From an uncultured Alistipes sp. (GTDB taxonomy: Bacteria > Bacteroidota > Bacteroidia > Bacteroidales > Rikenellaceae), in NCBI GenBank assembly GCA_900553175.1, contig USCH01000002.1:23287-87286 (forward strand): a stretch of DNA of 64,000 nt, in the 5' to 3' direction. The notes below the pieces were generated by a model. That model was not told the origin of the DNA, made no database searches, and was given only the letters and a program-made list of their open reading frames with translations. Position numbers and translations under genes: made by a program. Below, piece after piece: positions 34,215 through 42,947 of this stretch (position 1 is the first letter of the stretch; every line of letters starts with the position of its first letter).

Positions 34215-35798
34215 TTAGTGGACCAGGTGATTCCGTTTCTTGACGCGGTAGGCGACGTAGTAGAGTACCGAGAGCAGCAGCACATATTGGGCGATGCGGC
34301 CGATGTAATCGCCGTAACGGGTGTAGAACGTCTTGCGCGAGACGAGCGGCACGTCGGCCGTGAGCACTCCGCGTTCGTTCCATCCGAGCGTGGCGCCCAC
34401 GTCGCCGCGCGGCGATATGAAGCCCGACCGGCCCGTGTTGGCGGCGCGGGCCACGGCGCGGCGGTGTTCGATGGCCCGCAGCCGCGAAAGGGTGAACAGA
34501 TGGCGGTAGCCGGGGGTGTCGCCCCACCAGCCGTCGTTGGAGACGATGGCCATGAACTGCGCGCCCCGGCGGACGAAATCGCCGAAGAAGTCGCCGTAGA
34601 GCCCTTCGTAGCAGATCGCCGGACCCATCGTCACGCCGTCGTGCGTGAAGGCCGTGCCGTGCTGTCCGACGCCCAGCTGGCCCACCACGCCGCCCAGGTC
34701 GATGACCAGGAATTGCAGGATGTCGAAGAGTACGGTGGGGGTGTTTTCGACGCCGATGACCAGCCGTCCCTTATGGTGGAGCTGCATGCGGCCGGCGGAG
34801 TCGAGCCCCACGGCCGAATTGAAGACGTCGTAGAACCCTCCGGCGAAGCGCCGGTAGGCCGTGCGGGGTTGCAGACCGGCGGCGTAGTGGCGCCGCGTGT
34901 TGGCTCCGGCGACGAGCAGGGCCCGGGGATGCGAGGCGCGGAGCGAGTCGGTGAGCTCCTGCCAGAAGTCGCCCGCCTCGCCGCCGCCGAATCCGTCAGA
35001 GAGGGCCGGTTCCCAATAGTGGCCCGGAACGGCCGTCTCGGGCAGGAGGATGAACTGCGCGTCGCCCGGCACGGCGGCGAGCAGGTCGACCAAGTTGCGG
35101 CGCTGGCTCTCGTCGTCGCCGTCGAATTTGGCGTAGCAGTCCACGTCGGGCTGGACGACGGCCACGCGGACCGAACCTTCGTCGGGCAGCCGTCCGCTCG
35201 TCCACATCGTGGCGGAGAGCAGGATCGGCGCGGCCAATGCGGCTGTTGCAACGCTCCACCGGACCGGGTCGCGGCGCGACTGCCAGGCTTCGAAGAAAAG
35301 GATGTTGCACACGAGCACCCACAGCGAACCGCCCAGGACCCCCGTGTATTCGTACCATTGCACGGCCCATACGTCGTGCGAGAAGCCGTTGCCCAGAATG
35401 AGCCAGGGCCAGGAGAATTCGCCCACCGTATACCAGTATTCGGTGGCGATCCAGGCTGCGACGAGCGTCGTGTAGGCCAGAGCTTTGGTCGCCTTTTTCG
35501 AGACCGTGTGGTAGAGCATGAAGGCGATCATGTTGAGCGTCGTGGAGGCCAGCGTGGCGGCCACGGGACCTACGGGAGTGGCGTTCCAGATCCACCACAC
35601 GGTCGCCAGGTTCCACAGGGCGAAAGTCAGCGCCGCCCAGCCGAACATGCGCCACCACGAACGGCGCGCGGAGTCGTAGAGAGAGCTGATCCACAGCAGC
35701 GGAACGAGTGCAACGGGAAGGGTCAGACCCGTCAGGGAGAGCCATCCCGGCGAGAGCAGGACGACCGAGGCGATGACCGCTGCGATTTTCCGAGCCAT
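34215..35798 (-). CDS. lnt: Apolipoprotein N-acyltransferase
   Basis: This 527-residue inner-membrane enzyme adds the third acyl chain to lipoproteins. About six N-terminal membrane segments (to residue 190) precede a nitrilase-fold domain with the catalytic triad Glu in FILLPETAVPGHY, Lys in LHHKGRLVIGVE and Cys in GPAICYEGLYG. The C-terminal membrane segment is YDYIGRIAQYVLLLSVLYYVAY-like. The start MARKIAAV was chosen because a TACTTTTG element lies 22 bp upstream. Together with folC it forms a two-gene operon. Confidence 0.93.
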   Translation of the reverse strand: MARKIAAVIASVVLLSPGWLSLTGLTLPVALVPLLWISSLYDSARRSWWRMFGWAALTFALWNLATVWWIWNATPVGPVAATLASTTLNMIAFMLYHTVSKKATKALAYTTLVAAWIATEYWYTVGEFSWPWLILGNGFSHDVWAVQWYEYTGVLGGSLWVLVCNILFFEAWQSRRDPVRWSVATAALAAPILLSATMWTSGRLPDEGSVRVAVVQPDVDCYAKFDGDDESQRRNLVDLLAAVPGDAQFILLPETAVPGHYWEPALSDGFGGGEAGDFWQELTDSLRASHPRALLVAGANTRRHYAAGLQPRTAYRRFAGGFYDVFNSAVGLDSAGRMQLHHKGRLVIGVENTPTVLFDILQFLVIDLGGVVGQLGVGQHGTAFTHDGVTMGPAICYEGLYGDFFGDFVRRGAQFMAIVSNDGWWGDTPGYRHLFTLSRLRAIEHRRAVARAANTGRSGFISPRGDVGATLGWNERGVLTADVPLVSRKTFYTRYGDYIGRIAQYVLLLSVLYYVAYRVKKRNHLVH

Positions 35799-35819
35799 GA
35801 AGAGGGGGTTTTGTGTCGG

Positions 35820-35827
35820 CAAAAGTA
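35820..35827 (-). promoter_or_regulatory. -7 promoter element of lnt-folC (TACTTTTG)
   Basis: On the minus strand this is an exact TAnnTTTG match 21 bp before the lnt start, which implies a very short leader. Confidence 0.55.
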
Positions 35828-35858
35828 GTCATTCGGGGTCAGATTTCAAAATATTTCC

Positions 35859-35866
35859 TATTTTTG
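35859..35866 (+). promoter_or_regulatory. -7 promoter element of the EEP gene (TATTTTTG)
   Basis: This exact TAnnTTTG match faces away from lnt, with a leader of about 120 nt to the ATG at 35992. Confidence 0.55.
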
Positions 35867-35991
35867 CCCCGGAGAATCTGCGGCACGGGTTTTGTCCCGA
35901 AAAGACGCGGACGCGGCGCATTCGGCCGTTCGTCGGCCCGCTCGTCGCGAAAACGCGGCGCCGTGCCTCTCTTTCGTCGGATTTTTGCCTC

Positions 35992-37032
35992 ATGAACCGG
36001 AAAAACACGATCCGATTTTCGTTCGGGACGCTTGTGCTGTGGCTCCTTTTCGCGGCGGCCTGGCTGGGGCGCTTCGCATCGTCGGTCCCGCCCCGGCGGG
36101 GCGATTTCTGGACGGCGGCGGCCATGTCGCTGCCGCTGGCCGTCGCGCTGAATGCCGCGGCGCTCATCGTCTGCGTGCTGCGCCGCCGCTGGATGCAGGG
36201 GTTGCTGCCGCTGATGGCTCTGGTCGTGAATCTGGGTTATCTTTCCGCCGTATTCAGTCTGCCGCATTTCGGGCCGGAGGACAAAAGATGCGGTATTCGG
36301 ATCATGACGCTCAACGCCCACGGCTTCGTGCGTCCGGGACCTCCGTGCGAGACGGCCCGTGCCGTCGCACGGCTGGCCGAAGAGGAGCGGATCGACGTGC
36401 TCTGCATGCAGGAGGCGGATGTGTCGCCCGACTGTCCGGCCGACACGCTGGCGGCGTTGTTTGCCGGACGGATGCCTTACTTCGAACGGGAGGGCGGCCT
36501 TGCCGTGGCGAGCCGTTTCCCCGTGACGGACCGGCACGGTTTCTTCTTGTCCGAGACCAACAACGGATACATGCGGACCGATCTGCTCGTGCGCGGCGAT
36601 ACGCTGAGGCTGCTGACGGTGCACCTGCAAACCACGGGGATTTCGTCCCTGCTCGCCCGGAGACGGGAGACGGACGGTGCGCGTGCGGAGGGCCGTGAGG
36701 TGTGGGCATCGCTGCTGCGCAACAGCCGCATCCGGGCGCAGCAGGCGGACAGCCTCGTGCGCGAGATCGAGGCGTCGCCCTACCCGGTGCTTCTGGCCGG
36801 GGATTTCAACGATATGCCTTCGTCATACGTCTACCGCCGGATGGGGCGGGCGTTGACCGACGGATTCCGGGCCGTGGGCGAGGGGTCCGGCGCCACCTTC
36901 CGCGATCTGGGCGGGATGCTGCGCATCGACTATGTTTTCCATGACGACCGGTTCGCCGCCGTGCGTTACCGCACGCTCGACGAGGAGGTGAGCGACCACA
37001 AGGCGGTGGTGGCCGACCTGATCGTGCTGTGA
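35992..37032 (+). CDS. Membrane-anchored endonuclease/exonuclease/phosphatase family protein
   Basis: This 346-residue protein has three N-terminal membrane segments (about residues 12-28, 40-62 and 68-88) and an EEP-fold catalytic domain from about residue 100. Catalytic landmarks are IMTLNAHGF (metal-site Asn), CMQEAD (metal-binding Glu), LLTVHLQTTG, LLAGDFND (DxN) and the final VSDHKAVVADL (catalytic His in SDH). The active site probably faces the periplasm. Substrates in this family range from DNA to phospholipids, so the function is open. The start follows the promoter by about 120 nt; the longer frame reads through it. Confidence 0.88.
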   Translation: MNRKNTIRFSFGTLVLWLLFAAAWLGRFASSVPPRRGDFWTAAAMSLPLAVALNAAALIVCVLRRRWMQGLLPLMALVVNLGYLSAVFSLPHFGPEDKRCGIRIMTLNAHGFVRPGPPCETARAVARLAEEERIDVLCMQEADVSPDCPADTLAALFAGRMPYFEREGGLAVASRFPVTDRHGFFLSETNNGYMRTDLLVRGDTLRLLTVHLQTTGISSLLARRRETDGARAEGREVWASLLRNSRIRAQQADSLVREIEASPYPVLLAGDFNDMPSSYVYRRMGRALTDGFRAVGEGSGATFRDLGGMLRIDYVFHDDRFAAVRYRTLDEEVSDHKAVVADLIVL

Positions 37033-37105
37033 GATAGTAAGATGCGGACCTGGCGGCTTTGAGTGCCGCGGATGGCCGGATGCAGCCGAGGGTATTAATA
37101 TGATG

Positions 37106-37137
37106 AAAAAGGCGGCAGTCGTTATACTGCCGCCTTT
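37106..37137 (-). terminator. Hairpin terminator downstream of the tRNA 3'-end copy
   Basis: A perfect 11-bp stem (aaaggcggcag / ctgccgccttt) has its longer T run on the minus strand. It directly abuts the truncated tRNA 3'-end copy at 37135-37158. It could also stop plus-strand transcription from the EEP gene, although the T run there is short. Confidence 0.6.
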
Positions 37138-37158
37138 CGAGCCGAAACCGAGATTTGA
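37135..37158 (-). repeat. Partial copy of the tRNA-Thr 3' end (att-like direct repeat)
   Basis: These 24 bp are identical to 37315-37338, covering the last 18 bases of the tRNA gene plus the six adjoining bases. The rest of a tRNA is absent here, so this is a fragment, not a gene. Confidence 0.85.
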
Positions 37159-37204
37159 CGTCGCTTCGCCCGTCTTATCTCTTCTGCTTGCCGCAGGGGC
37201 GCTG

Positions 37205-37320
37205 TCGAAAATGCGAAAATCGCTGCGCGATAAGCGGCCCGAAATAAAAAACCGCTTTCAAGCAAACTTGAAGCGGTTTCTCATTCGTTCCGGTGCCTTG
37301 CGGCGCTTTCGCATTTTCGA
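37205..37320. repeat. 14-bp inverted repeat beside the tRNA gene
   Basis: tcgaaaatgcgaaa at 37205-37218 is exactly complementary to 37307-37320. The right arm ends at the 3' boundary of the tRNA gene. Confidence 0.8.
37240..37279 (-). terminator. Rho-independent terminator of tRNA-Thr
   Basis: A stem aaaccgctttcaag / cttgaagcggttt with one bulged base has a T-rich tail on the minus strand. It lies 40 bp beyond the tRNA 3' end. Confidence 0.75.
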
Positions 37321-37391
37321 GCCGAAACCGAGATTTGAACTCGGGACCCCTTCATTACGAGTGAAGTGCTCTACCGCTGAGCTATTTCGGC
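37320..37391 (-). tRNA. tRNA-Thr (anticodon CGT)
   Basis: The reverse complement folds into a full cloverleaf of 72 nt. The acceptor stem is gccgaaa / tttcggc, the D arm gctcagcggtagagc, the anticodon stem cttca / tgaag with loop ctcgtaa, and the T arm ccgag-ttcaaat-ctcgg. The anticodon CGT reads ACG (Thr). CCA is not encoded. A terminator follows, and a 24-bp copy of the 3' end lies 180 bp further on. Confidence 0.95.
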
Positions 37392-37512
37392 CTTGAGGAA
37401 CACACGCGGTGTTCCTTTGGGACTGCAAATATCCGAAAAAAATTTATTTCTCGCAACAAATTCGGAAATTTTCTCGCTTTTGTTGTTATCTTCGCGTCAA
37501 AACAGAGGCTTT

Positions 37513-38940
37513 ATGATCACTTTTTCGATCTGTCTGGCGCTGCTCGTCACGGCCTACTTCACCTACGGCCGTTACCTGGAGCGCCTCGCCGGGGCCGATC
37601 CGACGACCGAAACTCCTTGCCGCAGGCTCTACGACGGCGTGGACTATGTTCCGCTGCCGCGGTGGCGGGTCTTCCTGATTCAGCTGCTCAACATCGCCGG
37701 GACGGGACCCATCTTCGGCGCCGTGCTGGGGGCCTGCTTCGGCCCCGTGGCCTTTCTGTGGATCACCTTCGGCGGCATCTTCATGGGGGCCATGCACGAC
37801 TATCTGTCGGGCATGATGCTCGTGCGCAACGACGGATTGAGCGTCCCCGAAGTCGTCGGGCGCTATCTGGGCGGCGGCATGCGGCAGTTCATGCGGTTGT
37901 TTTCGGTGCTGCTGCTGGTGCTGGTCGGCGCGGTTTTCCTGCTCAGCCCCGCGCAGCTGCTGGCGGGCATGGTGCCGTCGGTGGACGTTTCGGTGTGGGT
38001 GTGGATCATCCTGGGCTACTACTTCGTGGCGACGCTGCTGCCGATCGACAAGATCATCGGACGCATCTATCCTCTGTTCGGCGCTGCGATGATCGTCATG
38101 GCTCTGGGGCTGCTGGGCGCGGCTTTCTGGGGCGAGTGGCGGATTCCGGAGCTCACGACGCTGCGCAACTTCCAGTCCGATGCCCATGCGCTGCCCATCG
38201 TCCCCACGCTCTTCATCACCATTGCGTGCGGCGCCATCTCGGGATTCCACGCCACGCAGTCGCCCATGATGGCCCGGTGCGTGGAGAACGAAGGGCAATG
38301 CCGCTCGGTGTTCTACGGGGCGATGATCTCCGAATCGATCATCGCACTGATCTGGGCGGCCGTGGCGATGGCTTTCTTCGGCGGCGCGGGGGCGCTGTCG
38401 ACGGCGCTGGGCGAGCACGGCGGAAGCGCCGCCTGGGCCGTGAATGCCATTTCGAACGGCATGCTGGGCGTGGCCGGCGGCATTCTGGCCCTGCTGGGGG
38501 TCGTGGCGGCTCCCGTCACCTCGGGCGATACGGCTTTCCGTTCGACCCGACTCATCATCGCCGACATGTTCGGACTGGAGCAGCGGAGCATCCGCAAGCG
38601 TCTCTATATCTGCATCCCGCTTTTCATCGCGGGATATTGGATCACGCAGGTCGATTTCGACGTGGTGTGGCGCTACTTCGCCTGGACCAATCAGACGCTG
38701 GCGACCGTGGTGCTGTGGACCGTGGCCGTGTGGCTCGCCGCAAGGCGGGCCAACTGCTGGGTGGCCGTCGTGCCGGCGCTGGCGATGACTTACGTATGCG
38801 CGTCGTTTCTGTTCGTCTCGAACCAGTTTTTCGGTCTGGAGAACCGCGTGGCGGCCTATCTGGCCGGCGGTGCGGTGACGCTGGCCGTCGGCGCGATCTT
38901 TCTGTTCAAACTGCGCAGCGATGCAAAAGGCCGTTCTTAA
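37513..38940 (+). CDS. cstA: CstA family carbon starvation protein (peptide/pyruvate transporter)
   Basis: This 475-residue polytopic membrane protein belongs to the short form of the CstA family. About 12-14 membrane segments are visible, with the family blocks AGTGPIFGAVLGACFGPVAFLWITFGGIFMGAMHDYLSGMM, ACGAISGFHATQSPMMARCVENEGQCRSVFYGAMISESIIALIWA and APVTSGDTAFRSTRLIIAD. E. coli homologues import peptides and pyruvate at starvation. The ATG at 37513 fits the family start; the longer frame begins inside the tRNA flank. The next gene overlaps it by 20 bp. Confidence 0.92.
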   Translation: MITFSICLALLVTAYFTYGRYLERLAGADPTTETPCRRLYDGVDYVPLPRWRVFLIQLLNIAGTGPIFGAVLGACFGPVAFLWITFGGIFMGAMHDYLSGMMLVRNDGLSVPEVVGRYLGGGMRQFMRLFSVLLLVLVGAVFLLSPAQLLAGMVPSVDVSVWVWIILGYYFVATLLPIDKIIGRIYPLFGAAMIVMALGLLGAAFWGEWRIPELTTLRNFQSDAHALPIVPTLFITIACGAISGFHATQSPMMARCVENEGQCRSVFYGAMISESIIALIWAAVAMAFFGGAGALSTALGEHGGSAAWAVNAISNGMLGVAGGILALLGVVAAPVTSGDTAFRSTRLIIADMFGLEQRSIRKRLYICIPLFIAGYWITQVDFDVVWRYFAWTNQTLATVVLWTVAVWLAARRANCWVAVVPALAMTYVCASFLFVSNQFFGLENRVAAYLAGGAVTLAVGAIFLFKLRSDAKGRS

Positions 38941-39616
38941 CCCGACGCCCGACCAGACGTTCGAACTCGTCGGCGAGGGAGCTTACGATTTTGCGGGCGT
39001 GCTGGCCCGCACCCGGAAAATGCAGGCGTCGGGGGATGTCGAGGGTGCCTGCGAAACCCGGTTCAGGGCGTTCCAGCGCCTGGCCGAAGTGATTCCCGAC
39101 GACGAGGAGATCAACCTCGAATGGAACCACCGCAATTCGCGGGCGGCGCTGGAGCTGATCCACGCCTCGGCCGTCGACCATTTTCTCATCAACGATTTCG
39201 AAATGTCGGCGGCGCTGCTGGAGATGCTGCTCGATCTGGACCCCGAGGATCATCTCGAGGGGAGCGAGCTGCTGGCGTTCGCCTACCTGGCCATCGGCGA
39301 GGAGGAGTCGTTCGACGAGGTGATCAACGATGTGCCGGACAAGAGCGCCAGCCGCGAGCTGCTGCTGCTCTGGTCCGGATTCCGCCGCGACGGCACGCTG
39401 CCCGAAGGCGAGCTGCAACGCTTCCGCACGCGTTTCGCCCCCTATTTCGCGGAGTTCACGGCCGGAGAGCATCCGGCCGACGGGACCTATCTGCGGGATA
39501 TCGAGAGCGAGCGTCCTTCGCTGGCGGCGCAGGCGCGCGAGCTGTGGCTGCGGACCGAGAATCTGTGGGTGCTGTGGCCCGGGTTCATCGAAGCGCTGCG
39601 CGCAGCGGGAAAATAG
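38921..39616 (+). CDS. Hypothetical helical protein, possibly TPR-like
   Basis: I do not recognise a firm family for this 231-residue acidic protein. It is predicted mostly helical, with repeated pairs such as VLARTRKMQASGDVEGACETRFRAFQRLAEVIPDD and HFLINDFEMSAALLEMLLDLDPEDHLEGSELLAFAYLAIGEEESFDEVI that resemble TPR units. No signal peptide or membrane segment is seen. Its start lies inside the last 20 bases of cstA, which suggests translational coupling, and a perfect 14-bp hairpin follows. Confidence 0.75.
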   Translation: MQKAVLNPTPDQTFELVGEGAYDFAGVLARTRKMQASGDVEGACETRFRAFQRLAEVIPDDEEINLEWNHRNSRAALELIHASAVDHFLINDFEMSAALLEMLLDLDPEDHLEGSELLAFAYLAIGEEESFDEVINDVPDKSASRELLLLWSGFRRDGTLPEGELQRFRTRFAPYFAEFTAGEHPADGTYLRDIESERPSLAAQARELWLRTENLWVLWPGFIEALRAAGK

Positions 39617-39684
39617 GGCTGCGCAGAGGATGCGGGGAACCCGCAAGCCGTGGACTGCGGAGTTGCGGGCCGGATGTCCGAATG

Positions 39685-39728
39685 GAAAACCGCCCCTGCC
39701 GATTGCTATTTCGGCAGGGGCGGTCGTT
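39685..39728. terminator. Bidirectional terminator between convergent genes
   Basis: A perfect 14-bp inverted repeat (39689-39702 / 39711-39724) is followed by four T residues on the minus strand. It serves the M48 peptidase gene and probably also the cstA transcript. Confidence 0.7.
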
Positions 39729-39746
39729 CGTTGCGGGGTGTGCGGA

Positions 39747-40547
39747 TCACTCGGCTTCGGAGCAGTCGAAGCCTTCGGCCGCCGCGCGCTCCTCCATGCG
39801 CCGGATGCGTTCGTCCAGATCGGGATGGGTGGAGAAGAGCTGGTTGATCCGGCTGCTTTTCTGCGCGCCGGCCTCCTCCTGCATCTGCTTCAGACGGCGG
39901 AACGAACGGGCCATGGCTCCGGGGTTCTTGCCGCTCCGCTTCAGAAATTCGTATCCGTAGTCGTCGGCGTCGCGCTCCTGTTTCTGTGAATAGGTCGCAT
40001 TGACGAGCGCTTCGCCCAGGTCGCCCAACTGCGAGTCGGTGAGGGCTGCCGCCCTGCCGCCCGTGGAGGATACGCCGTCCTTGAGCGCCGAGGCGAGCAG
40101 GGCCGTGCGGAATCCTTTCTTCGAGTCGCGGTGGGCGATGTGACCCACTTCGTGACCGATGACGCCCAGCAGCTCGTCGTCGGTCATGATGTCCATGAGC
40201 GACGAGAAGACCCGCACGCTGCCGTCGGCGCAGGCGAACGCATTGACGTCGACGACGTGGTATACCTTGAAATTGAGCGGAATGCCTTCGGCGTCGCCCA
40301 GACCTTCGGTCAGCCGGACGAGCCGCTGCGTGTAGGGGTCGTCGGCCGCGCAGACCGGATTGTTGGCATCCATCCAGTCGATGTACTCCTTGACATAGGC
40401 GGCCATCTGCTCGTCGCTGAGCGTGACGGCCTGAGTGGCCTTGACGGCCCCTCCGATCGCTTTTTTCAGGTTGAATTGCGCATGAACGGGCATGCAGGCG
40501 GCCAGACACAAACAGACGACCGCACATTTCAGGATCGAATTTTTCAT
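39747..40547 (-). CDS. M48 family metallopeptidase, secreted
   Basis: This 266-residue protein has a signal peptide (residues 1-23, ending CMPVHAQ; a lipoprotein cysteine at 18 is possible but not in a clear lipobox). The M48 core has the zinc site GHEVGHIAHRDS (H132, E133, H136) with the third ligand Glu in QERDADDYGYEFL, and the preceding VNAFACADGSVRVFSSLMD. It resembles periplasmic YcaL/LoiP-type proteases involved in envelope protein quality control. The C-terminal FSTHPDLDERIRRMEE is typical. It follows tdk on the minus strand by 24 bp. Confidence 0.9.
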   Translation of the reverse strand: MKNSILKCAVVCLCLAACMPVHAQFNLKKAIGGAVKATQAVTLSDEQMAAYVKEYIDWMDANNPVCAADDPYTQRLVRLTEGLGDAEGIPLNFKVYHVVDVNAFACADGSVRVFSSLMDIMTDDELLGVIGHEVGHIAHRDSKKGFRTALLASALKDGVSSTGGRAAALTDSQLGDLGEALVNATYSQKQERDADDYGYEFLKRSGKNPGAMARSFRRLKQMQEEAGAQKSSRINQLFSTHPDLDERIRRMEERAAAEGFDCSEAE

Positions 40548-40571
40548 ATCGGGTTGAGTTCGGAGAATCGG

Positions 40572-41147
40572 CTATTCCGTCTTTTTGCGAACCAGTTCGC
40601 GGAAACAGTGGCGGCAGATGGGCTCGTAGGCATCCTGCGCACCGAGCATCACCTGCTTGTCGTCGCTCGTGAGGCGGTGGGAGTGGTGGGCCAGGTTGCC
40701 GCAGCGCACGCAGATGGCGTGGACCTTGGTGACGTACTCGGCCGTGGCCATCAGGGCGGGCATGGGGCCGAAGGGTTTGCCCGTGTAGTCCATGTCCAGA
40801 CCCGCGGCGATCACCCGCACGCCGTTGTCGGCCAGCCGGCGGCAGACCTCGACGATGCTCTCGTCGAAGAACTGCGCCTCGTCGATGCCCACCACGTCGA
40901 CGTCGGAGGCCATCAGCAGGATGTTCTGCGGCGATTCGACGGGGGTGGAGCGGATGGCGTTGGCGTCGTGCGAGACGACCTGCTCCTCGGAGTAGCGCAC
41001 GTCGATGCGCGGTTTGAAGATTTCGACCCGCTGGTGGGCGAACTGAGCGCGTTTGAGGCGGCGGATGAGCTCCTCGGTCTTGCCCGAGAACATCGAGCCG
41101 CAGACCACTTCGATCCAGCCTTTGCGGCTGGCATTTTCCAAAAACAT
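40572..41147 (-). CDS. tdk: Thymidine kinase
   Basis: This 191-residue type II thymidine kinase salvages thymidine. The P-loop is [18 protein letters not shown] (from residue 17), the magnesium/catalytic region [13 protein letters not shown], the lasso region [24 protein letters not shown], and the structural zinc site CVRCG with CRHC. The length is normal. Its promoter TATTTTTG lies about 60 bp upstream. Confidence 0.95.
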   Translation of the reverse strand: MFLENASRKGWIEVVCGSMFSGKTEELIRRLKRAQFAHQRVEIFKPRIDVRYSEEQVVSHDANAIRSTPVESPQNILLMASDVDVVGIDEAQFFDESIVEVCRRLADNGVRVIAAGLDMDYTGKPFGPMPALMATAEYVTKVHAICVRCGNLAHHSHRLTSDDKQVMLGAQDAYEPICRHCFRELVRKKTE

Positions 41148-41209
41148 ATCGTTGAGACGGTTCGGGTTAAATTCCGGGGCGGAAAAAGATCCGCCGCGGA
41201 AAGACGGTG

Positions 41210-41217
41210 CAAAAATA
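41210..41217 (-). promoter_or_regulatory. -7 promoter element of tdk (TATTTTTG)
   Basis: On the minus strand this is an exact TAnnTTTG match 62 bp before the tdk start. Confidence 0.5.
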
Positions 41218-41312
41218 AGGGATAATCGCGAATCTTCAAACTCTTTTCCGCGGCCGCAGGAGCGGGGATGCCCGCTGCGGAGAGCCGGACGGACGAAACG
41301 GCCGGAGGCGTG

Positions 41313-42296
41313 TCAGAGCCACTTCTTGTAGCGGAAGAACCAGATCGTCAGGCCCGAGCATACGATCATCAGCCCGATGGCGAAGAGGTAGCCCAGCGGC
41401 ACCACCCAGCCGTTGGGAAGCGTCAGATGCCAGTCCAGCTCGGGCATGTACTTGAAATTCATGCCGTAGATCGAGGCGATGAGCGTCGCGGGGAGAAAGA
41501 TCACGGCCGCCACGGAGAAGATTTTGACGATTTCGTTCTGCTCGATGTTGATCAGACCCAGCGCCGCGTCCTGGATGTAGTCGAGACGCTGGAACGAGAA
41601 GTCGGCGTGGTTGATGAGCGAATTGACGTCCTTGATCATCAGCTGCAAACGCGGGTAGATGTCGTTGGGAAAGCGCTCCGAGCGCAGAATGCCCGACAGG
41701 ACGCGCTGGCGGTCGAAGATGTTCTCGCGCAGCGACATGGTGCTCTCCTGCAAGGCGCTGATGCGGTGCAGGACGGCCTTGTCGATCGTGTCCTCGGAGT
41801 TGATCGCCTTCGAGAGGCCGGCCACCTGTTTGGAGATCAGCTCGACCATGTCGGCATCGAAGTCGATGCGCACTTCGAGCAGCGAAATGAAGAGGTGGTA
41901 GCCCGTGGAGTAGCTGCGGTAGTTCATCTGCAGCCGTTTCTCGGTCTCGCGGAAGGTGCGGAACTCGGCGTTGCGCACCGACACCAGGACGCCTTCGTTG
42001 GAGATGATGAACGAGACGGGCTCGATGAGGAACGTCTCGCCCGTGGGCACGAAGAAGTTGGAGTTGGAGATGATGGCGTTCTCGTCCTCGGAGTATTTCG
42101 AGGTGGATTCGATCTCCTCGACCTGCTGCTGGGTCTGGAGGCTGATCTCCATGAAGTTCTCGACGGCCTTCTGCTCCTTGATGGTGGGTTGGAAAAGGTC
42201 GATCCACAGAATGTCGTCGTAACCCAGCTCGTCGAAAAGCCGGGTGTCGGCATTGCGGATGATCTTGTTGTATTGCTTGAGGTAGATGGTAATCAT
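41313..42296 (-). CDS. corA: Magnesium/cobalt transporter CorA
   Basis: This 327-residue protein has the CorA layout: an alpha/beta cytoplasmic domain, a long stalk helix (about residues 180-265) and two C-terminal membrane segments. The first segment ends in the selectivity motif YGMNF, followed by a short loop containing MPELDWHLTLPNGW, and the protein ends in the basic tail FRYKKWL. CorA pentamers import magnesium. It lies 65 bp downstream of mqnA on the same strand. Confidence 0.93.
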   Translation of the reverse strand: MITIYLKQYNKIIRNADTRLFDELGYDDILWIDLFQPTIKEQKAVENFMEISLQTQQQVEEIESTSKYSEDENAIISNSNFFVPTGETFLIEPVSFIISNEGVLVSVRNAEFRTFRETEKRLQMNYRSYSTGYHLFISLLEVRIDFDADMVELISKQVAGLSKAINSEDTIDKAVLHRISALQESTMSLRENIFDRQRVLSGILRSERFPNDIYPRLQLMIKDVNSLINHADFSFQRLDYIQDAALGLINIEQNEIVKIFSVAAVIFLPATLIASIYGMNFKYMPELDWHLTLPNGWVVPLGYLFAIGLMIVCSGLTIWFFRYKKWL

Positions 42297-42361
42297 AGTG
42301 ACGCTCTCTTAAAGTTCTTCGATCCGGTTTCAGAGAGGCGGGCGCGGGGCCCTCAGTCTCT

Positions 42362-42913
42362 TCAGCCGGGATTGGCGCGGGGGGCCACCTTGAGACCCTC
42401 GGCCCAGAACTTTTCGAGCGCCAGCCGTTTCTGGCTGTCGTAGAGGTAGTCGAACTGCATGAGCGCGGCATAGGCGGCGGCATCGGCTCCTGCGTCCGAG
42501 GCGATGAGCGCTTCGTAGCCGTGTTCCAGACCGAAAGTCAGCGCATGTTGCAGCGCTTCGATGCAGTCGGCGCCGACATCGGGCCGGGCGACCCAGACCG
42601 CAAAGGCGAACGGCAGCTCGCCGTAGGGGCGCCACAGGTCGACGAGCGGGTCGTCGCAGCCTTCGACCGCAGCCCGCGCCGATTCGGCGGCGCCGACGCA
42701 ATACTCCGTGACGATGCGCGCGTCGCCGAGCGAGGGTACGATGACGGCCGGCACCAGGGCGATGTCGGCCTGGCGGGCGGCGAAGCGGCGGACGGTTTCG
42801 GCGGGATCGGACAACGACAGTTCGGCATGCAGGTCAGCTGCATGCTGCATACCGTAAACGAACGGCACCGTGCCGAAGCACGATACGGCGGCTATACGGG
42901 GTACTGTGACCAT
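42362..42913 (-). CDS. mqnA: MqnA-like protein with a central deletion
   Basis: The protein has only 183 residues, against about 240-280 for MqnA, the chorismate dehydratase of the futalosine menaquinone pathway. The N-terminal lobe (RIAAVSCFGTVPFVYGMQHA, ADIALVPAVIVPSLGDARIVTEYCVGA, to about residue 75) and the C-terminal part (ELPFAFAVWVARPD, then SQKRLALEKFWAEGLKVAPR) match the family well. The middle of roughly 75-80 residues is missing between about residues 77 and 92. The frame stays open, so this is an in-frame deletion rather than a frameshift. It may be inactive. It has its own TAACTTTG promoter. Confidence 0.7.
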   Translation of the reverse strand: MVTVPRIAAVSCFGTVPFVYGMQHAADLHAELSLSDPAETVRRFAARQADIALVPAVIVPSLGDARIVTEYCVGAAESARAAVEGCDDPLVDLWRPYGELPFAFAVWVARPDVGADCIEALQHALTFGLEHGYEALIASDAGADAAAYAALMQFDYLYDSQKRLALEKFWAEGLKVAPRANPG

Positions 42914-42947
42914 CGTCCATAAAGAATAAACAGCTCGGTTTTCGAGA

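Noticed and set aside
37140..37210. A second tRNA gene beside tRNA-Thr
   Set aside because: Only the 3' 18 bases match; no D arm, anticodon arm or acceptor 5' strand can be folded.
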